Program-made: the position numbers and the translations under genes | Assembly (NCBI RefSeq): GCF_032842945.2 | Contig: NZ_CP146606.1 | Location: 3,104,501 to 3,168,500, forward strand | Length of the DNA stretch: 64,000 bases | Direction: 5' to 3' | Source of the DNA: Roseovarius sp. W115 | GTDB taxonomy: Bacteria; Pseudomonadota; Alphaproteobacteria; Rhodobacterales; Rhodobacteraceae | Shown here: positions 15,459 through 25,857 of the stretch, piece after piece | Layout: the number at the start of each line of letters is the position of its first letter | Numbering within the stretch: the first letter of the stretch is position 1 | Notes under the pieces: generated by a model | Told to the model about the DNA's origin: nothing | What the model saw: the letters and a program-made list of their open reading frames with translations, nothing else | Database searches by the model: none

Positions 15459-18400
15459 TCAGACCTCGTCTTCGGACACTTTGAAAAATACGGTGTAGAG
15501 CGCCGGGACGATGATGAGGGTCAGGACCGTGGCAAAGCTCAGGCCAGCGATGATGACCACGGCAAGGGATTTGAAGAACGGATCCCATAGCAGGGGCACA
15601 ACGCCAAGCACGGTTGTCAAAACACCAAGTGATACAGGCCTGACCCGACTGACCGCTGCGTCCACAACCGCCTGCATGCGCGCTTTGCCACCGCCAATCT
15701 GGCTGTCGGTTTCGTCAATCAGCACGATGGCATTTTTGATCAGCATGCCTGTCAAAGACAGCACGCCCAATATGGCCATGAATTCCAACGGCGTCTGGGT
15801 TGACGCCAGGCCCCATATGACCCCGATCAGGGCGAGGGGGACGGTCAGGAAAATGATCAATGGCTGGCGGATGGCATTGAAGAGAAAGATCACAACAAGG
15901 ATCATCGCGCCAAAGCCCAGGGGCATTGTAGAGGCCAGGCCAGCATTCGCCTCTGCTGAGCTGCCAAACTCACCTTCCCATTTGAGCGAGTAACCCGGTG
16001 GAAGTGGAATATTCTCTATCGGTCCGCGGACTTGCTCAAAGAGATCACCAGACAACACATTCGGTGCGTTGTCAGATTGTGCCGTGATGGCCAGTTGACG
16101 ATCGATCCGGCGGAGGTTACCCGCTTCGAACACGACGTCGAAACTCTCGACAACCTGCGAAATCGGGATGTATCCACCGGCAACCTGGCTGAAAATTTGT
16201 ACATCCCGTAATGCGGAGGAATCCTGTCGCGCGCTTTCGATTGGGCGCATCACGATATCCAACAGGTTATCGCCTTCACGGAATGTGCCGATGCTGGTTC
16301 CGGTCAAATGCCCATAGAGCGCACCGGAGATTTCGCCCTGGGTAAGGCCCAACCGGCGCGCGGTGGCTTCATCGACCACCGGGCGGATGACCTGCACCTG
16401 TTCACGCCAATCATCTTTGATCGCGATTGCGCCTGCATCGGCCATGACTTTTTTGGCCTGCTCGGACAGGTCGCGCAGAACGGCTGCATCAGGACCGGAA
16501 AACCGCACTTCGATTTTTGAGCCGCCACTGGGGCCGAGAACGAATTTCCAAACTTTTGCCGAAGCATCGGGGAATTCAGCGTTGATCCAAGACTGGAGCT
16601 CAGCTTTGAGATCCTCGATTTGGTTGAAGTTTTCAACATCAACCAGAAGCTGCCCATAAGACGGGCTGGCGTCCTCGCTTTCATAGGTCAGCATGAAACG
16701 CAGATGGCCGTCACCTACGGCAAGGTTCGTGCCTGTCACACCTTCCAGTGTGCGCACATGTTTGTCGATCTCAAGAAGGTCCGCTTGCGTCTCGGCGATG
16801 TCTGTCCCGTTGGGCAGGAAGTAGTCCACGACGAACTGTGCCCGCGTTGAGGCGGGAAAGAAGCCAGGGGGGACTTGACTGAACATCGCGAGGGCAGAGG
16901 CAAATAGAGCGACGATGATGGCGATTGTCACAAAGCGCACGCGGATCGCCAGTTTCAGGAACCTCCGATAGCCCCGTAGCAGCGCGTTTTCACCTTTCTC
17001 CTTCGATTGACCCGGTTTGAGGATCAACGTGCAGAAATAGGGCGTCAACCAAATCGCAATGAGCCACGAGAACAGCAGGGCAATCATGATTGTCCAGAAG
17101 AGGCTGCCTGCATATTCGCCCGTATTGTCCGGGGAAAACCCGATGGGTGAAAAGGCAAGAAACCCAACGACTGTCCCGCCTAGCAAAGGCCACTTGGTTT
17201 GCGCCACGATGGACTGGCTGGCTTCAGCCGGGCTTTCGCCGTTTTGGACCCGCACCAACGTGCCTTCAACCACGACAATCGCATTGTCCACGAGCATTCC
17301 CAGGGCGATGATGAGCGCCCCAAGCGAAATGCGCTGCATGTCGAGGCCGTAGAGATACATGCCCATCAACGTGCCAGCGACCGTGACCAGTAGAATACCC
17401 CCCATCAGGAGCCCAGAGCGTAGCCCCATGAAGATCAACAATGTGCCCACGACGATGACCAATGCCAGCACGACGTTCATGACGAAATCATCGACGGAGT
17501 CTTTGACGCTGACCGACTGATCAGAGACGGGCAGAATTTCGATGCCAATCGGGCGTTCGGAAATCAGCGCGTCAATGCGCTCTTTGACGGCTTCGCCCAT
17601 ATTTACAACGTTGCCACCAATCGTATTGGATATCCCGATCCCCACAGCCGGGCGACCGTCGCGATAGAGCAGCGTTCTGGCGGGTTCCTTCAGACCACGC
17701 GAGATCGTGGCGATGTCAGACAGCCGAAACGAGGCGCCTGTTTGGGGATTGGTAATCAACTGCGCGCCCAGTGCTTCGATATCCACAAGCGCAGATGTGG
17801 GGCGCAGTTCCAGCCGTGTTTGGCCTGCGACAAGTGATCCGGCAGGTGCAACAAGGTTTTGGCCGGACAAAATATCGGCGATCTGTTGAGGGGCCAAACC
17901 CAGCTCGATCAGTCGGGCAGGGGCGTATTCCACGTAAACAACTTCTTCCTGCACGCCGGACAGTGTGACCTTGGATACGCCATCCACTGTGACCAATTCG
18001 CGTTCCAGAGTTTTGGCGTATTCGTGCAGTTCGCTGAGAGAATATCCGTCTCCGACAATGGCAAAATAGACTGCAAAGACATCCCCAAAGTCGTCAAACA
18101 CCTGACTGCTGAGTGCATTGGGGGGCAGGTCGGCCTGTGCGTCATCCACCTTAGCCCGCATTTGCGCAAAGCGTTGGTAGAGCGCATCGTAGTCCTTGGT
18201 CGTGGCGATGGTGAATTCAACCGAGACGTTGCTAAGCCCAGGCGAAGACACGGATCGCACTTCATCAACACCTTGCAGTTGCTGCAAAGCTGTCTCGATG
18301 ACATCGGTCACTTCTTCGGCCACTTCCTCGGCTGTGGCACCAGGGTAGGGCGTGATGATTTGCGCCTGCCGGATGATGAATTCCGGATCTTCAAACCGCG

Positions 18401-18497
18401 GCAAAGCGGTGTAGGCAAAATAGCCAGAAATCAGGATAAGAAGCGTTGCAACGGCAGATATCAGCCGTTTTTCAATGGCAAACCGGGCCAGATCCAT
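15459..18497 (-). CDS. RND-family efflux pump permease (HAE1/AcrB type)
   Basis: An inner-membrane proton-driven pump of about 1012 residues, counted from MDLARFAIEKRLIS, the usual start context for this family. It has the RND layout: TM1, a large periplasmic loop with the PxFEDPEF entry motif, a TM2-6 block (VLALVIVVGTLLIFMGLRSG; LGMLVDNAIVVVEG carrying the proton-relay aspartates), a second loop and the TM8-12 block (FLTVPLALIGVIWG; LTGMLIKNAIVLIDE). The frame is continuous with the upstream adaptor, making one 1452-codon reading frame. I think this is produced by one missing G (see the adaptor). Substrate is unknown. It is the closest host gene to the tRNA-Cys islet. Confidence 0.92.
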   Translation of the reverse strand: MDLARFAIEKRLISAVATLLILISGYFAYTALPRFEDPEFIIRQAQIITPYPGATAEEVAEEVTDVIETALQQLQGVDEVRSVSSPGLSNVSVEFTIATTKDYDALYQRFAQMRAKVDDAQADLPPNALSSQVFDDFGDVFAVYFAIVGDGYSLSELHEYAKTLERELVTVDGVSKVTLSGVQEEVVYVEYAPARLIELGLAPQQIADILSGQNLVAPAGSLVAGQTRLELRPTSALVDIEALGAQLITNPQTGASFRLSDIATISRGLKEPARTLLYRDGRPAVGIGISNTIGGNVVNMGEAVKERIDALISERPIGIEILPVSDQSVSVKDSVDDFVMNVVLALVIVVGTLLIFMGLRSGLLMGGILLVTVAGTLMGMYLYGLDMQRISLGALIIALGMLVDNAIVVVEGTLVRVQNGESPAEASQSIVAQTKWPLLGGTVVGFLAFSPIGFSPDNTGEYAGSLFWTIMIALLFSWLIAIWLTPYFCTLILKPGQSKEKGENALLRGYRRFLKLAIRVRFVTIAIIVALFASALAMFSQVPPGFFPASTRAQFVVDYFLPNGTDIAETQADLLEIDKHVRTLEGVTGTNLAVGDGHLRFMLTYESEDASPSYGQLLVDVENFNQIEDLKAELQSWINAEFPDASAKVWKFVLGPSGGSKIEVRFSGPDAAVLRDLSEQAKKVMADAGAIAIKDDWREQVQVIRPVVDEATARRLGLTQGEISGALYGHLTGTSIGTFREGDNLLDIVMRPIESARQDSSALRDVQIFSQVAGGYIPISQVVESFDVVFEAGNLRRIDRQLAITAQSDNAPNVLSGDLFEQVRGPIENIPLPPGYSLKWEGEFGSSAEANAGLASTMPLGFGAMILVVIFLFNAIRQPLIIFLTVPLALIGVIWGLASTQTPLEFMAILGVLSLTGMLIKNAIVLIDETDSQIGGGKARMQAVVDAAVSRVRPVSLGVLTTVLGVVPLLWDPFFKSLAVVIIAGLSFATVLTLIIVPALYTVFFKVSEDEV

Positions 18498-18501
18498 GGC
18501 T

Positions 18502-19736
18502 TTAACCCCTATCTTATCGATAGGTCGGATCGTCATTCCGGGTATCAATGACGAAACACCCGCCGCGACAATCGTATCTCCGCTTTGCAGGCCATCCTTT
18601 ACTTCCACCGAGTCGCCCGTAATTTCACCAAGTGTCACGGGCTTTGAAGAGACCGCGCCACCATCGTCCACAAGCCAGACAATCGGGCTGCCATCTGCGG
18701 CGGCGGCGACGGCTGTCAGGGGCACGAGTGTTCGAGGGGCAATACTTGGCGCAGAGGACCTGACGGTCGCGACCATGCCTGGCAAAATGATCGATGTCTC
18801 GGGCACATTCACCGCAACCCTGCCGCGATAGGTCTGTGTTCCGCTTTCGGCTTGCAACGAGAATTCGACGGTTTCGGAGGGAAAGGTTTCTCCGGGCAAC
18901 GCGTCCAACATAACCTGGTTGGTGATGTTGTCAGGCCCGTTTACGGTGAGCAGAGTCACGTCCGGTGCGGGCACGTCAAAGGCCACATGTATAGTGGACA
19001 GCGCTTGCACGAGTACAACGGTTTGGCCGGCTTGAATGTTGGTGAAATTGTCGACGTCACGGCGCGCGATCACGCCTTCGAACGGGGCGCGCAAAGTGGC
19101 GTCGGTAATGCTATCCTTGACGACTTTCAATTGAGCTTGCAAGGCGCGCAAACTTGCCTCGGCAGAGGCAATTTCTTCGGGCCGCGCGCCTTCGCGGGTC
19201 AATGAAAGCTCTTCTTCGCGTGCGCGCAATTCGGCCTCGGCCACACTCAGGGCGGCTTCGTCCTGATCCAGTGTTGCATCCGCAATGGTGCCACGTTCGG
19301 CCAGCGTTCTTGATCGTTGAACCTGGTCTTCAGCTTGTGTGACCTGCGCCTTCGCGGCATCCACATTTGCAACCAAGGCCGCGATTTCCTGTTCACGGGC
19401 ACCTGCGACCAATGTGTCGAGCTGCGCTTGCGCCTGATCTATGGATCCCTGAAGCTGCTCGGCTTGCGATTCCAGATCGCGGGTGTCCAACTGCGCGATC
19501 ACATCACCTTGGGCCACCTGCTGAGAGGCGCGGATAGGCAGGTCTATGAGATTGCCGGGGATACGAAAGGACAGCTCAATCTCCTGACTGGGGAGCACAA
19601 TTCCCGGGTATCTTCGGACGATTTCGGTACTTTGTTCTGCGACAGTGAAAACCTTGGCGGGACGCGGTGTGTCTTGTGCCCAACTTGGCGAAATCAACAT
19701 TAAAACCGTAGCCGTCCAAGTTGCCAACTGACGCAT
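18502..19736 (-). CDS. RND efflux periplasmic adaptor (membrane fusion protein)
   Basis: The adaptor links the RND pump to an outer-membrane channel. It starts at MRQLATWTATVLMLISPSWAQ, a signal peptide, and shows the biotinyl-lipoyl half (QVAQGDVIAQLD), a long coiled-coil hairpin rich in Ala/Glu/Gln (about residues 75-200), the second lipoyl half (LRAPFEGVIARR) and beta-barrel and membrane-proximal domains. As sequenced it runs without a stop into the pump through DKIGVKAMDLARF. Adding one G to the four at 18506-18509 (C on the plus strand) gives GG then TAA at 18504-18502, just before the pump ATG. Given similar defects elsewhere in the window, separate genes are more likely than a true fusion. 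Confidence 0.88.
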
Positions 19737-19819
19737 TCGATTCACCTTCCACTTGAAATCCTTACACCCAACATGCAGCAATTGAGACCAAAGTGAAACG
19801 ATAGGTTGGCGGAACACCT

Positions 19820-20251
19820 TTGTTTTCTCAAATTGTCTTCGGAAGCGCCTTGCTTGTGGTCTGTTCGCTGCTGCATGTGGCTGTTGTTGCAGCGGGCATT
19901 CCTATGCTTATGAAAATCGCAAGTCGCGCTCAGACCTGGCGGAATTCACGACGTATTGCCGTGATCCTGGCGGCCGCAATCGGCATTTTGCTTGTCGCAC
20001 ACACCGCGGAAATTTGGCTTTGGGCCTTTTCTTTTGCGATCCTTGGGGAGTTCGAGCAATTCTCGACAAGCTTCTATTTCGCGACCGTGACCTACACCAC
20101 ATTGGGGTATGGGGATGTTGTCCTTCATGAAAACGCCCGTATCTTTGCAAGCTTTGGAGCCATTACAGGGTTGTTCACGTTTGGGATAAGCACCGCCTTT
20201 TTGATTGGTCTGCTGGGGCGTGTCATGCCCAACGTTTTTGAGAGCAAGTAG
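19820..20251 (+). CDS. Two-transmembrane potassium channel-like protein
   Basis: A 143-residue membrane protein with the ion-channel pore signature TVTYTTLGYGDVVL (selectivity filter TLGYGD, close to TVGYGD) between hydrophobic helices. Helices are at about residues 5-32, 46-75 and 105-135. It fits the Ion_trans_2/KcsA-like pore family without a regulatory RCK domain. The likely start is TTG at 19820; it is divergent from the efflux adaptor, sharing an 83-base promoter region. Confidence 0.82.
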   Translation: MFSQIVFGSALLVVCSLLHVAVVAAGIPMLMKIASRAQTWRNSRRIAVILAAAIGILLVAHTAEIWLWAFSFAILGEFEQFSTSFYFATVTYTTLGYGDVVLHENARIFASFGAITGLFTFGISTAFLIGLLGRVMPNVFESK

Positions 20252-20430
20252 GTAAGTCTGCTCAGAACCTCATAGCCGGTGCGTCCGAGCCAACAGGAGT
20301 TTGCTCTTCGCCCGACACCCCACAATCACATGACAAATGCGCGCGCTGGCTTTGGTTTGTCTTGCATTTTCGGGCCCAGTCGAGGACACCACCTGACACC
20401 GTACTGCAACTGACCAACGCGCCATATCAA

Positions 20431-20886
20431 ATGCCATCCCACGCCGAGACCCGCCATTTGCCCTACAGCGCTGTGCAGATGTATGAGCTTGTCGCTGATG
20501 TGGAGTCCTATCCGAAATTCTTACCGTGGACAGCCGCCGCTCGGGTGAGAAAAGTCACACCACAAGATGATGACACCGAAGTGATGGAGGCCGATCTGGT
20601 GATCAGCTTTAAAGTCTTCCGCGAGCGATTTGGAAGCCGCGTGACGCTGAACAAAGCACAGCACCATATTGCCACCGAATACCTTGATGGGCCGTTTCAG
20701 CATATGCTGTCGAATTGGGCCTTCAGAGATCTGGACGAAGGTGGCAGCGAGGTTAAATTCGATGTGGATTTTGCATTTCGTAACAAGCTTTTGCAGTCGG
20801 CGGCAGAGCTCTTTTTCTTCGAGGCGATGAAGCGGATCGTCCGGGCTTTTGAGGCGCGCGCGGATGAGCTCTATGGCAATAGCTGA
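20431..20886 (+). CDS. COQ10/RatA-like START-domain protein
   Basis: A 151-residue SRPBCC (START-like) protein. MPSHAETRHLPYSAVQMYELVADVESYPKFLPW is the typical opening of the polyketide-cyclase/COQ10 family, and the end ELFFFEAMKRIVRAFEARADELY is the long C-terminal helix. Alphaproteobacterial members are thought to bind ubiquinone and assist respiration; the E. coli homologue RatA was described as a ribosome-association toxin. I choose ATG 20431 over the in-frame ATG at 20362 because family proteins begin here. The gene overlaps the next one by 14 bases. Confidence 0.88.
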   Translation: MPSHAETRHLPYSAVQMYELVADVESYPKFLPWTAAARVRKVTPQDDDTEVMEADLVISFKVFRERFGSRVTLNKAQHHIATEYLDGPFQHMLSNWAFRDLDEGGSEVKFDVDFAFRNKLLQSAAELFFFEAMKRIVRAFEARADELYGNS

Positions 20887-22177
20887 GCTGTCTGAAGCCC
20901 TGTCGGACTTTGCGATCAGCACGCGTTTTGATGATAACGCTATGGAGATTATGCGGCTTTCAATGCTCGATTGGGCCGCAGTGGCCATCGCCGGGCAGAA
21001 CGAGCCTGTGGCTCAGATCCTGCGAGATCAGGCACAGGACGAGGGCGGCACGCCAGAGGCCGGGCTGGTTGGAGCGACATTGCGCGTGCCAGCGCGCATG
21101 GCGGCGATGGTGAACGGCACGATCAGTCACGCGCTCGACTATGACGACACGCATTTTGCCCATATCGGGCACCCTTCGGTGGCAGTTATCCCTGCGGCTT
21201 TGGCCATTGCAGAGCGTGTTGGCGCCAGTGGAGACGATGTGCAGCGCGCCGCACTTGTTGGAGTAGAAGCCTCGATCCGGGTGGGTCTTTGGCTAGGGCG
21301 AGGTCACTACCAGACGGGTTTTCACCAGACTGCAACGGCAGGGGCCTTTGGGGCCACCCTGGCTGCTGGTCGGTTGCTGGGGCTGGATGCAGCTCAGATG
21401 CGGTCCGCGCTTGGCCTTGTGGCCACGCGCACCTCTGGTCTGAAGTCGCAATTCGGGACGATGGGCAAGCCCTTCAACGCAGGTCTGGCCGCGTCCAACG
21501 GCGTCGAAGCCGCAGTTTTGACGGCAAAGGGCTTTGTCTCCAATCCGTCCGCAATGGAGGTGGACCAGGGTTTTGGCCCGACGCATCACGGGGCAGGGGA
21601 CCTGACGGGGTTTGAGGGGCTGGGACAAGAGTGGCTCTTTCCCACAGTCCAGCACAAGTTTCATGCCTGCTGCCATGGATTGCACGCCACGCTGGAAGCT
21701 TTGGCAAAGTGCGATGCGCCGCCCGATGGTATCGCCAAGGTGCAGATCAGCACTCATCCGCGTTGGATGACCGTGTGCAACATCGCTCAACCAACCACCG
21801 GCCTGGAGGCCAAGTTCAGCTATGCGCAGGTCGTCGCGATGCGCCTCTTGGGGTATGACACAGCCCGGCTGGACAGCTTCACCGATGCCTTGACCCAGGA
21901 TCCGGCTGTCATCGCCCTGCGCCAAAAGGTTGAGGTTGTGGCAGACAGCACGCTGTCAGAAATGCAGGCCCTAGTAGATGTCACGCTGATAACGGGTGAG
22001 ACCATCACACTGGCCCACGATCTTGACACGCCTGTGGCTCTGGACATGCGCGCCAATCGGATCAAGGCCAAAGCGGCATCGTTGCTGGGGGTGAGCCGTG
22101 CGCAGGGGCTTTGGGAGTTGTTTGACGCAAAAGCGCCGCCACGAGACGTCGCAGCGGCGCTTGTTGATCCAGCTTGA
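20873..22177 (+). CDS. MmgE/PrpD family protein
   Basis: The 434-residue product starts at ATG 20873 (MAIAELSEAL). It carries the family's N-terminal helical domain (LDWAAVAIAGQ, then VNGTISHALDYDDTHF, the most conserved block) and the HHGAGD, HKFHACCHGLHATLEAL and SAMEVDQGF segments. Members include 2-methylcitrate dehydratase, cis-aconitate decarboxylase and other lyases or isomerases on small carboxylic acids. The methylcitrate-cycle partners are not nearby, so the substrate cannot be given. It is coupled to the COQ10-like gene by overlap. Confidence 0.88.
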   Translation: MAIAELSEALSDFAISTRFDDNAMEIMRLSMLDWAAVAIAGQNEPVAQILRDQAQDEGGTPEAGLVGATLRVPARMAAMVNGTISHALDYDDTHFAHIGHPSVAVIPAALAIAERVGASGDDVQRAALVGVEASIRVGLWLGRGHYQTGFHQTATAGAFGATLAAGRLLGLDAAQMRSALGLVATRTSGLKSQFGTMGKPFNAGLAASNGVEAAVLTAKGFVSNPSAMEVDQGFGPTHHGAGDLTGFEGLGQEWLFPTVQHKFHACCHGLHATLEALAKCDAPPDGIAKVQISTHPRWMTVCNIAQPTTGLEAKFSYAQVVAMRLLGYDTARLDSFTDALTQDPAVIALRQKVEVVADSTLSEMQALVDVTLITGETITLAHDLDTPVALDMRANRIKAKAASLLGVSRAQGLWELFDAKAPPRDVAAALVDPA

Positions 22178-22180
22178 AGC

Positions 22181-23360
22181 TTAACTCGTCAGGTCATAGG
22201 CGCGTTCGCCGTGGACCGAGAGGTCCAGACCGTTGGTCTCGGTCTCTTCATCCACACGCAGCGGGGTGATCAGACCCACAACCTTGATCAGCACGAATGT
22301 CACCACAATGGTGAACACACCCACAATCGCAAGGCTACCCAGCTGTGCGGCCCAGGACCCTGCACCGAAGCCTGCGATCATGATCGTGCCGAAGATGCCG
22401 CCGACGCCATGCACGGCAAACACGTCCAGCGTGTCGTCAATCTTGAGTTTTTCGCGAATGAGGCTCACGGCCTCCTGACACAGGATACCTGCGACACCAC
22501 CAATGATCAGGGCCTCCACAGGGCCAACAAAGCCCAGAAGCAGGGGTGATGGACGCGAGGCCTGCGATGGTGCCTGTGACCATGCCCACGAGGGAGGATT
22601 TGCCAAACTTGATGCGTTCCCAGAGTGCCCATGTGAGTGAGGCGGCTGCAGCAGAGATATGCGTCACGGTCAGCGCCATGGCCGCACCACCGTCAGCGGC
22701 CAGCTGGCTTCCGCCATTAAAGCCGAACCAACCAACCCAGAGCATTGCCGCGCCGACCATGACCATTCCCGGATTATGGGGCGGGGTTGTCCGGTTCTTG
22801 CGTGGCCCGAGCACGACGGCCAGCACCAGAGCGGCCAAACCAGCGGTTTCGTGTACGACAATGCCGCCCGCGAAGTCCTTGACGCCAGTTTCGCCGAAGA
22901 TGCCGCCATCCGAGAGCATCCCGCCGCCCCAGATCCAATGCGCAACAGGTGCGTAGCAAGTCAGGAGCCACAAGGCCGAGAAGAGCAGGACAAAACCAAA
23001 GCCGATCCGCTCAACGTAAGCGCCAACAATGAGGGCCGGCGTAATGATCGCGAAGGTCATCTGAAAGGCAAAGAACAAAACCTCAGGCAGGGTGCCCGAC
23101 AGCGTATCGGCCGTGACGCCACCGAGGAACATCTTACCCAAGCCGCCCCAATAGGCATTGCCGTCGCCAAAGGCGATGGAATACCCCGCGACGAACCAGA
23201 TGATGCTCATCAAACAGGCAATGGCGTAGCACTGCATAAATACGCTCAGCACATTGCGCGCCCGCACCAGCCCACCGTAAAACAGCGCCAGCCCGGGCAA
23301 TGTCATAAAGAGCACAAGGGCCGTGGCCACGATGATCCACGCTGTGTCCGCTCCGTTCAT
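22181..23360 (-). CDS. amtB: Ammonium transporter AmtB, frameshifted as sequenced
   Basis: AmtB is an inner-membrane channel for ammonium uptake. The N-terminal frame (from MNGADTAWIIVATALVLFMT, or three codons earlier) includes the typical GLVRARNVLSVFMQC, a HWIWGGGMLSDGGIFGETGVKDFAGGIVVHETAG block with the pore histidine, and GWFGFNGGSQLAADG. It leaves frame after LASITPASG at 22532-22535. The C-terminal half, FVGPVEALIIGGVAG to the end at 22181, is read in another frame and contains the second pore histidine in VHGVGGI. Removing one G of the GGGC restores a 392-residue protein. No glnK gene is adjacent. Confidence 0.92.
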
Positions 23361-23525
23361 AGTCTTCATCCTTCCTGGGATTCTTGGTGTTGGAGGGGCT
23401 TGAAGCGCATTGCGTGTGCGGAAAAAAGTGGCAGGCGGTTCATTGACCGCTGTGAAACTGGGCAATTTATGAAGTGCCCGTTTTTTGGGCGCTAAATACA
23501 GAATGCGCCTTAAATTTGCGCTTAG

Positions 23526-23996
23526 TTAGGACAGCGCCTGGTGCAGCAGCCTCAGAGCGTGGTCCCGCGCTGCCGCACGCACTTTGGCACGGCCCTGCGC
23601 GCCGAACTCAACCGTTTCGACATGTGTCGCCCGGCCAGCCATTGCAACGGCAAAGCACACGCGGCCTTCCGGTTTGTGCTCTGAGCCACCGGGGCCTGCA
23701 ATGCCGGTGATGGACACGGCCAGGTCGGCTGCTGCGTGGTTTACGGCGCCTTCGGCCATCTCGACCGCGACTGGCTCTGATACGGCGCCATGTGCCTCCA
23801 ACGTATCGAGCGAGACGTCCAACATCTCAATTTTTGCTTTGTTTGAATAGGTTACAAAGCCACATTCAAGTGCATCTGACGACCCAGCCACGTCTGTCAG
23901 CGCCGCCGCGACCATGCCGCCGGTGCAGGATTCAGCGGTGGCAATCATGACGCCCTTGGCGCGAGCGGCGTCGAGAACATCCTGGGCCAAGCTCAT
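23526..23996 (-). CDS. pncC: Nicotinamide-nucleotide amidase (CinA C-terminal domain family)
   Basis: A 156-residue stand-alone CinA-C domain starting at ATG 23996 ([15 protein letters not shown]). It has the family motifs ATAESCTGGMVAAALTDVAGSSDALECGFVTYSN and VSITGIAGPGG, the latter forming the active site. In E. coli PncC deamidates NMN to NaMN in pyridine-nucleotide salvage. Its start overlaps the end of pgpA by four bases, giving the gene order ispDF-pgpA-pncC on the minus strand. Confidence 0.92.
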   Translation of the reverse strand: MSLAQDVLDAARAKGVMIATAESCTGGMVAAALTDVAGSSDALECGFVTYSNKAKIEMLDVSLDTLEAHGAVSEPVAVEMAEGAVNHAAADLAVSITGIAGPGGSEHKPEGRVCFAVAMAGRATHVETVEFGAQGRAKVRAAARDHALRLLHQALS

Positions 23997-24487
23997 GACG
24001 CGCCTCCATGTGCAACCCATGCCAGAGCAATCACACCTATGGCTGCAAGCACTCCGGCAATCACGTCATCCAGCATCACCCCAAGCGCGTCGTTGCGCCG
24101 GTCGGCCCATCCGATTGGGCCCAGCTTGGTGATGTCGAAAAGACGGAACAGGATGAATGCGGCAATCCAGCCCGGCCAAAGCGCAGTGAGCGCCGCACCC
24201 GCATGCGTCGCGCCGATGGACAGGGGTAAGATAGCAATCCATTGTCCAACCACTTCGTCAATCACGATTTCAGACGGGTCGTGATCTTCTTTTCCCTTTG
24301 TTTCCAGTATGGTGGCCCACCATCCTAAAGCAAATGCAAGAAGGGTTGCAGCCACCAAAAGCACCGGCCCACCCAGAACATGAAGAAGCCAGCCGGCAGG
24401 TAAAGCCGCAAGCGACCCCCAGGTGCCCGGGGCCGGGCGCAGATGCCCAACGCAAAAAGCCGTGGCAATCAGATGGCTCCACGTCAT
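23993..24487 (-). CDS. pgpA: Phosphatidylglycerophosphatase A
   Basis: The 164-residue integral membrane enzyme dephosphorylates phosphatidylglycerol phosphate in phospholipid synthesis. It has the PgpA pattern [19 protein letters not shown], the acidic [16 protein letters not shown] segment, [18 protein letters not shown] and the DDVIAGVLA motif near the last helix. Its ATG overlaps the ispDF stop (24484-24487) and its stop overlaps the pncC start, so the three genes are translated as a unit. Confidence 0.93.
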   Translation of the reverse strand: MTWSHLIATAFCVGHLRPAPGTWGSLAALPAGWLLHVLGGPVLLVAATLLAFALGWWATILETKGKEDHDPSEIVIDEVVGQWIAILPLSIGATHAGAALTALWPGWIAAFILFRLFDITKLGPIGWADRRNDALGVMLDDVIAGVLAAIGVIALAWVAHGGAS

Positions 24488-25635
24488 GGCGACATCACGG
24501 TGACAACGGCCTGTGCGGCAATGCCTTCTTCGCGCCCGGTGAAGCCAAGCCGCTCAGAGGTCGTGGCCTTGACTGACACTCGGCCCACATCAAGGTCCAT
24601 GATTTCGGCAAGCCGCGTGATCATGGCCGGGGCGTGGGGGCCGATTTTGGGATGCTCACAGATCAGCGTCAGATCGACATTGGTGATGCGAAAGCCTTTC
24701 TTCGCGGCCAGATCAACCGCATGGCGCAGGAAAATATGGCTTTCAGCGCCTTTCCATTGCGGATCAGAGGGCGGAAAATGCCGCCCGATATCGCCTTCGG
24801 CCAGAGCGCCGTAGAGCGCATCGGTTACCGTATGCAGCGCCACATCCGCATCTGAATGTCCTTGCAATCCGCGATCATGTGGGACTTCCACCCCGCAAAG
24901 CATAACATGATCGCCGGGCCCAAAACGATGTACGTCAAAGCCGGTGCCGGTTCGGATATCAATGGGCGTCTGCACGGTTGGTCCTCGCAAAATCTGTTCC
25001 GCGCGGGCGAAATCATCTGGTGTCGTGATCTTCAGGTTGGTTTCCGCGCCGGGCACGATCCTGACATTGATGCCTGCCGCGCGGGCCACTTCGACGTCAT
25101 CGGCGGCTCCGGTATCCGCGGCGCGATGGGCCGCAAGGATTGGCTCAAAAGGAAAGGCCTGGGGTGTCTGCGCGCGATAGAGACCTTCGCGCGAGCGGGC
25201 CCCGTCGACAAGGTCTGCGTCCCCCTGCCAAAGCGCGTCCGTAACGGGCAGGGCGAGGGCGGCTCCGGCGCCATCGGGATTGTCCAGTGCGGTGATGACC
25301 GACCGGATCAATTCAGGCGTGATGCAACATCGCGCGGCATCATGGATAAGCACGTGTTTCACGTCGCTATCCACAAGGCTTTTCAGACCGTTCAGAACCG
25401 ACCCGGCGCGCGTCTCGCCTCCCGCAACCAGATTGAGCATTGCGCTGCTTTCAACCTGATCCATGTCCTCGGGATGCAGCACCACCTGAATGCGCGATAT
25501 CTCGTCCACTTGGGTGAATGCGTCCAAAGTCCAATCGATCACGCGGCGACCTGCCAGCATCTGCCATTGTTTAGGGTTGTCCCCGCCGGCCCGTGTTCCG
25601 CGCCCGGCGGCCACAATGATCGCTGCAATCGTCAT
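24484..25635 (-). CDS. ispDF: Bifunctional IspD/IspF (MEP cytidylyltransferase and MECDP synthase)
   Basis: A fused enzyme of the non-mevalonate isoprenoid pathway, 383 residues. The N-terminal IspD domain (about 1-225) has the nucleotide-binding [17 protein letters not shown] and the VLIHDAARC and PVTDALW blocks. The IspF domain (about 230-383) has GTGFDVHRF with metal-binding Asp and His, [30 protein letters not shown] and the [21 protein letters not shown] ending. The fusion is common in alphaproteobacteria. The first gene of the ispDF-pgpA-pncC unit, divergent from dusB across 222 bases. Confidence 0.96.
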   Translation of the reverse strand: MTIAAIIVAAGRGTRAGGDNPKQWQMLAGRRVIDWTLDAFTQVDEISRIQVVLHPEDMDQVESSAMLNLVAGGETRAGSVLNGLKSLVDSDVKHVLIHDAARCCITPELIRSVITALDNPDGAGAALALPVTDALWQGDADLVDGARSREGLYRAQTPQAFPFEPILAAHRAADTGAADDVEVARAAGINVRIVPGAETNLKITTPDDFARAEQILRGPTVQTPIDIRTGTGFDVHRFGPGDHVMLCGVEVPHDRGLQGHSDADVALHTVTDALYGALAEGDIGRHFPPSDPQWKGAESHIFLRHAVDLAAKKGFRITNVDLTLICEHPKIGPHAPAMITRLAEIMDLDVGRVSVKATTSERLGFTGREEGIAAQAVVTVMSP

Positions 25636-25857
25636 GACGATTGATTACGCCGCAAGAAACCTTGGTGCAATAGCAAGACCGCGCAGATAGGCACCTCTGT
25701 CCGCCCGCAGCACACCCTGGGAAATTTGTCCTCTTTCGGCAGATTTGCTTATTTTTTAGGCATTATAAATTTTGCGCTAATTATTTGGGCGCGCATTCAT
25801 TGAAACTCATCTGGCCTACTCCTACGGTTTCGGCCTGTGAACAAGGTTTAGGCACAT

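Noticed and set aside
22659..23495. Long plus-strand frame opposite amtB
   Set aside because: Antisense to well-conserved AmtB sequence, very His/Arg/Gln rich, with no motif.
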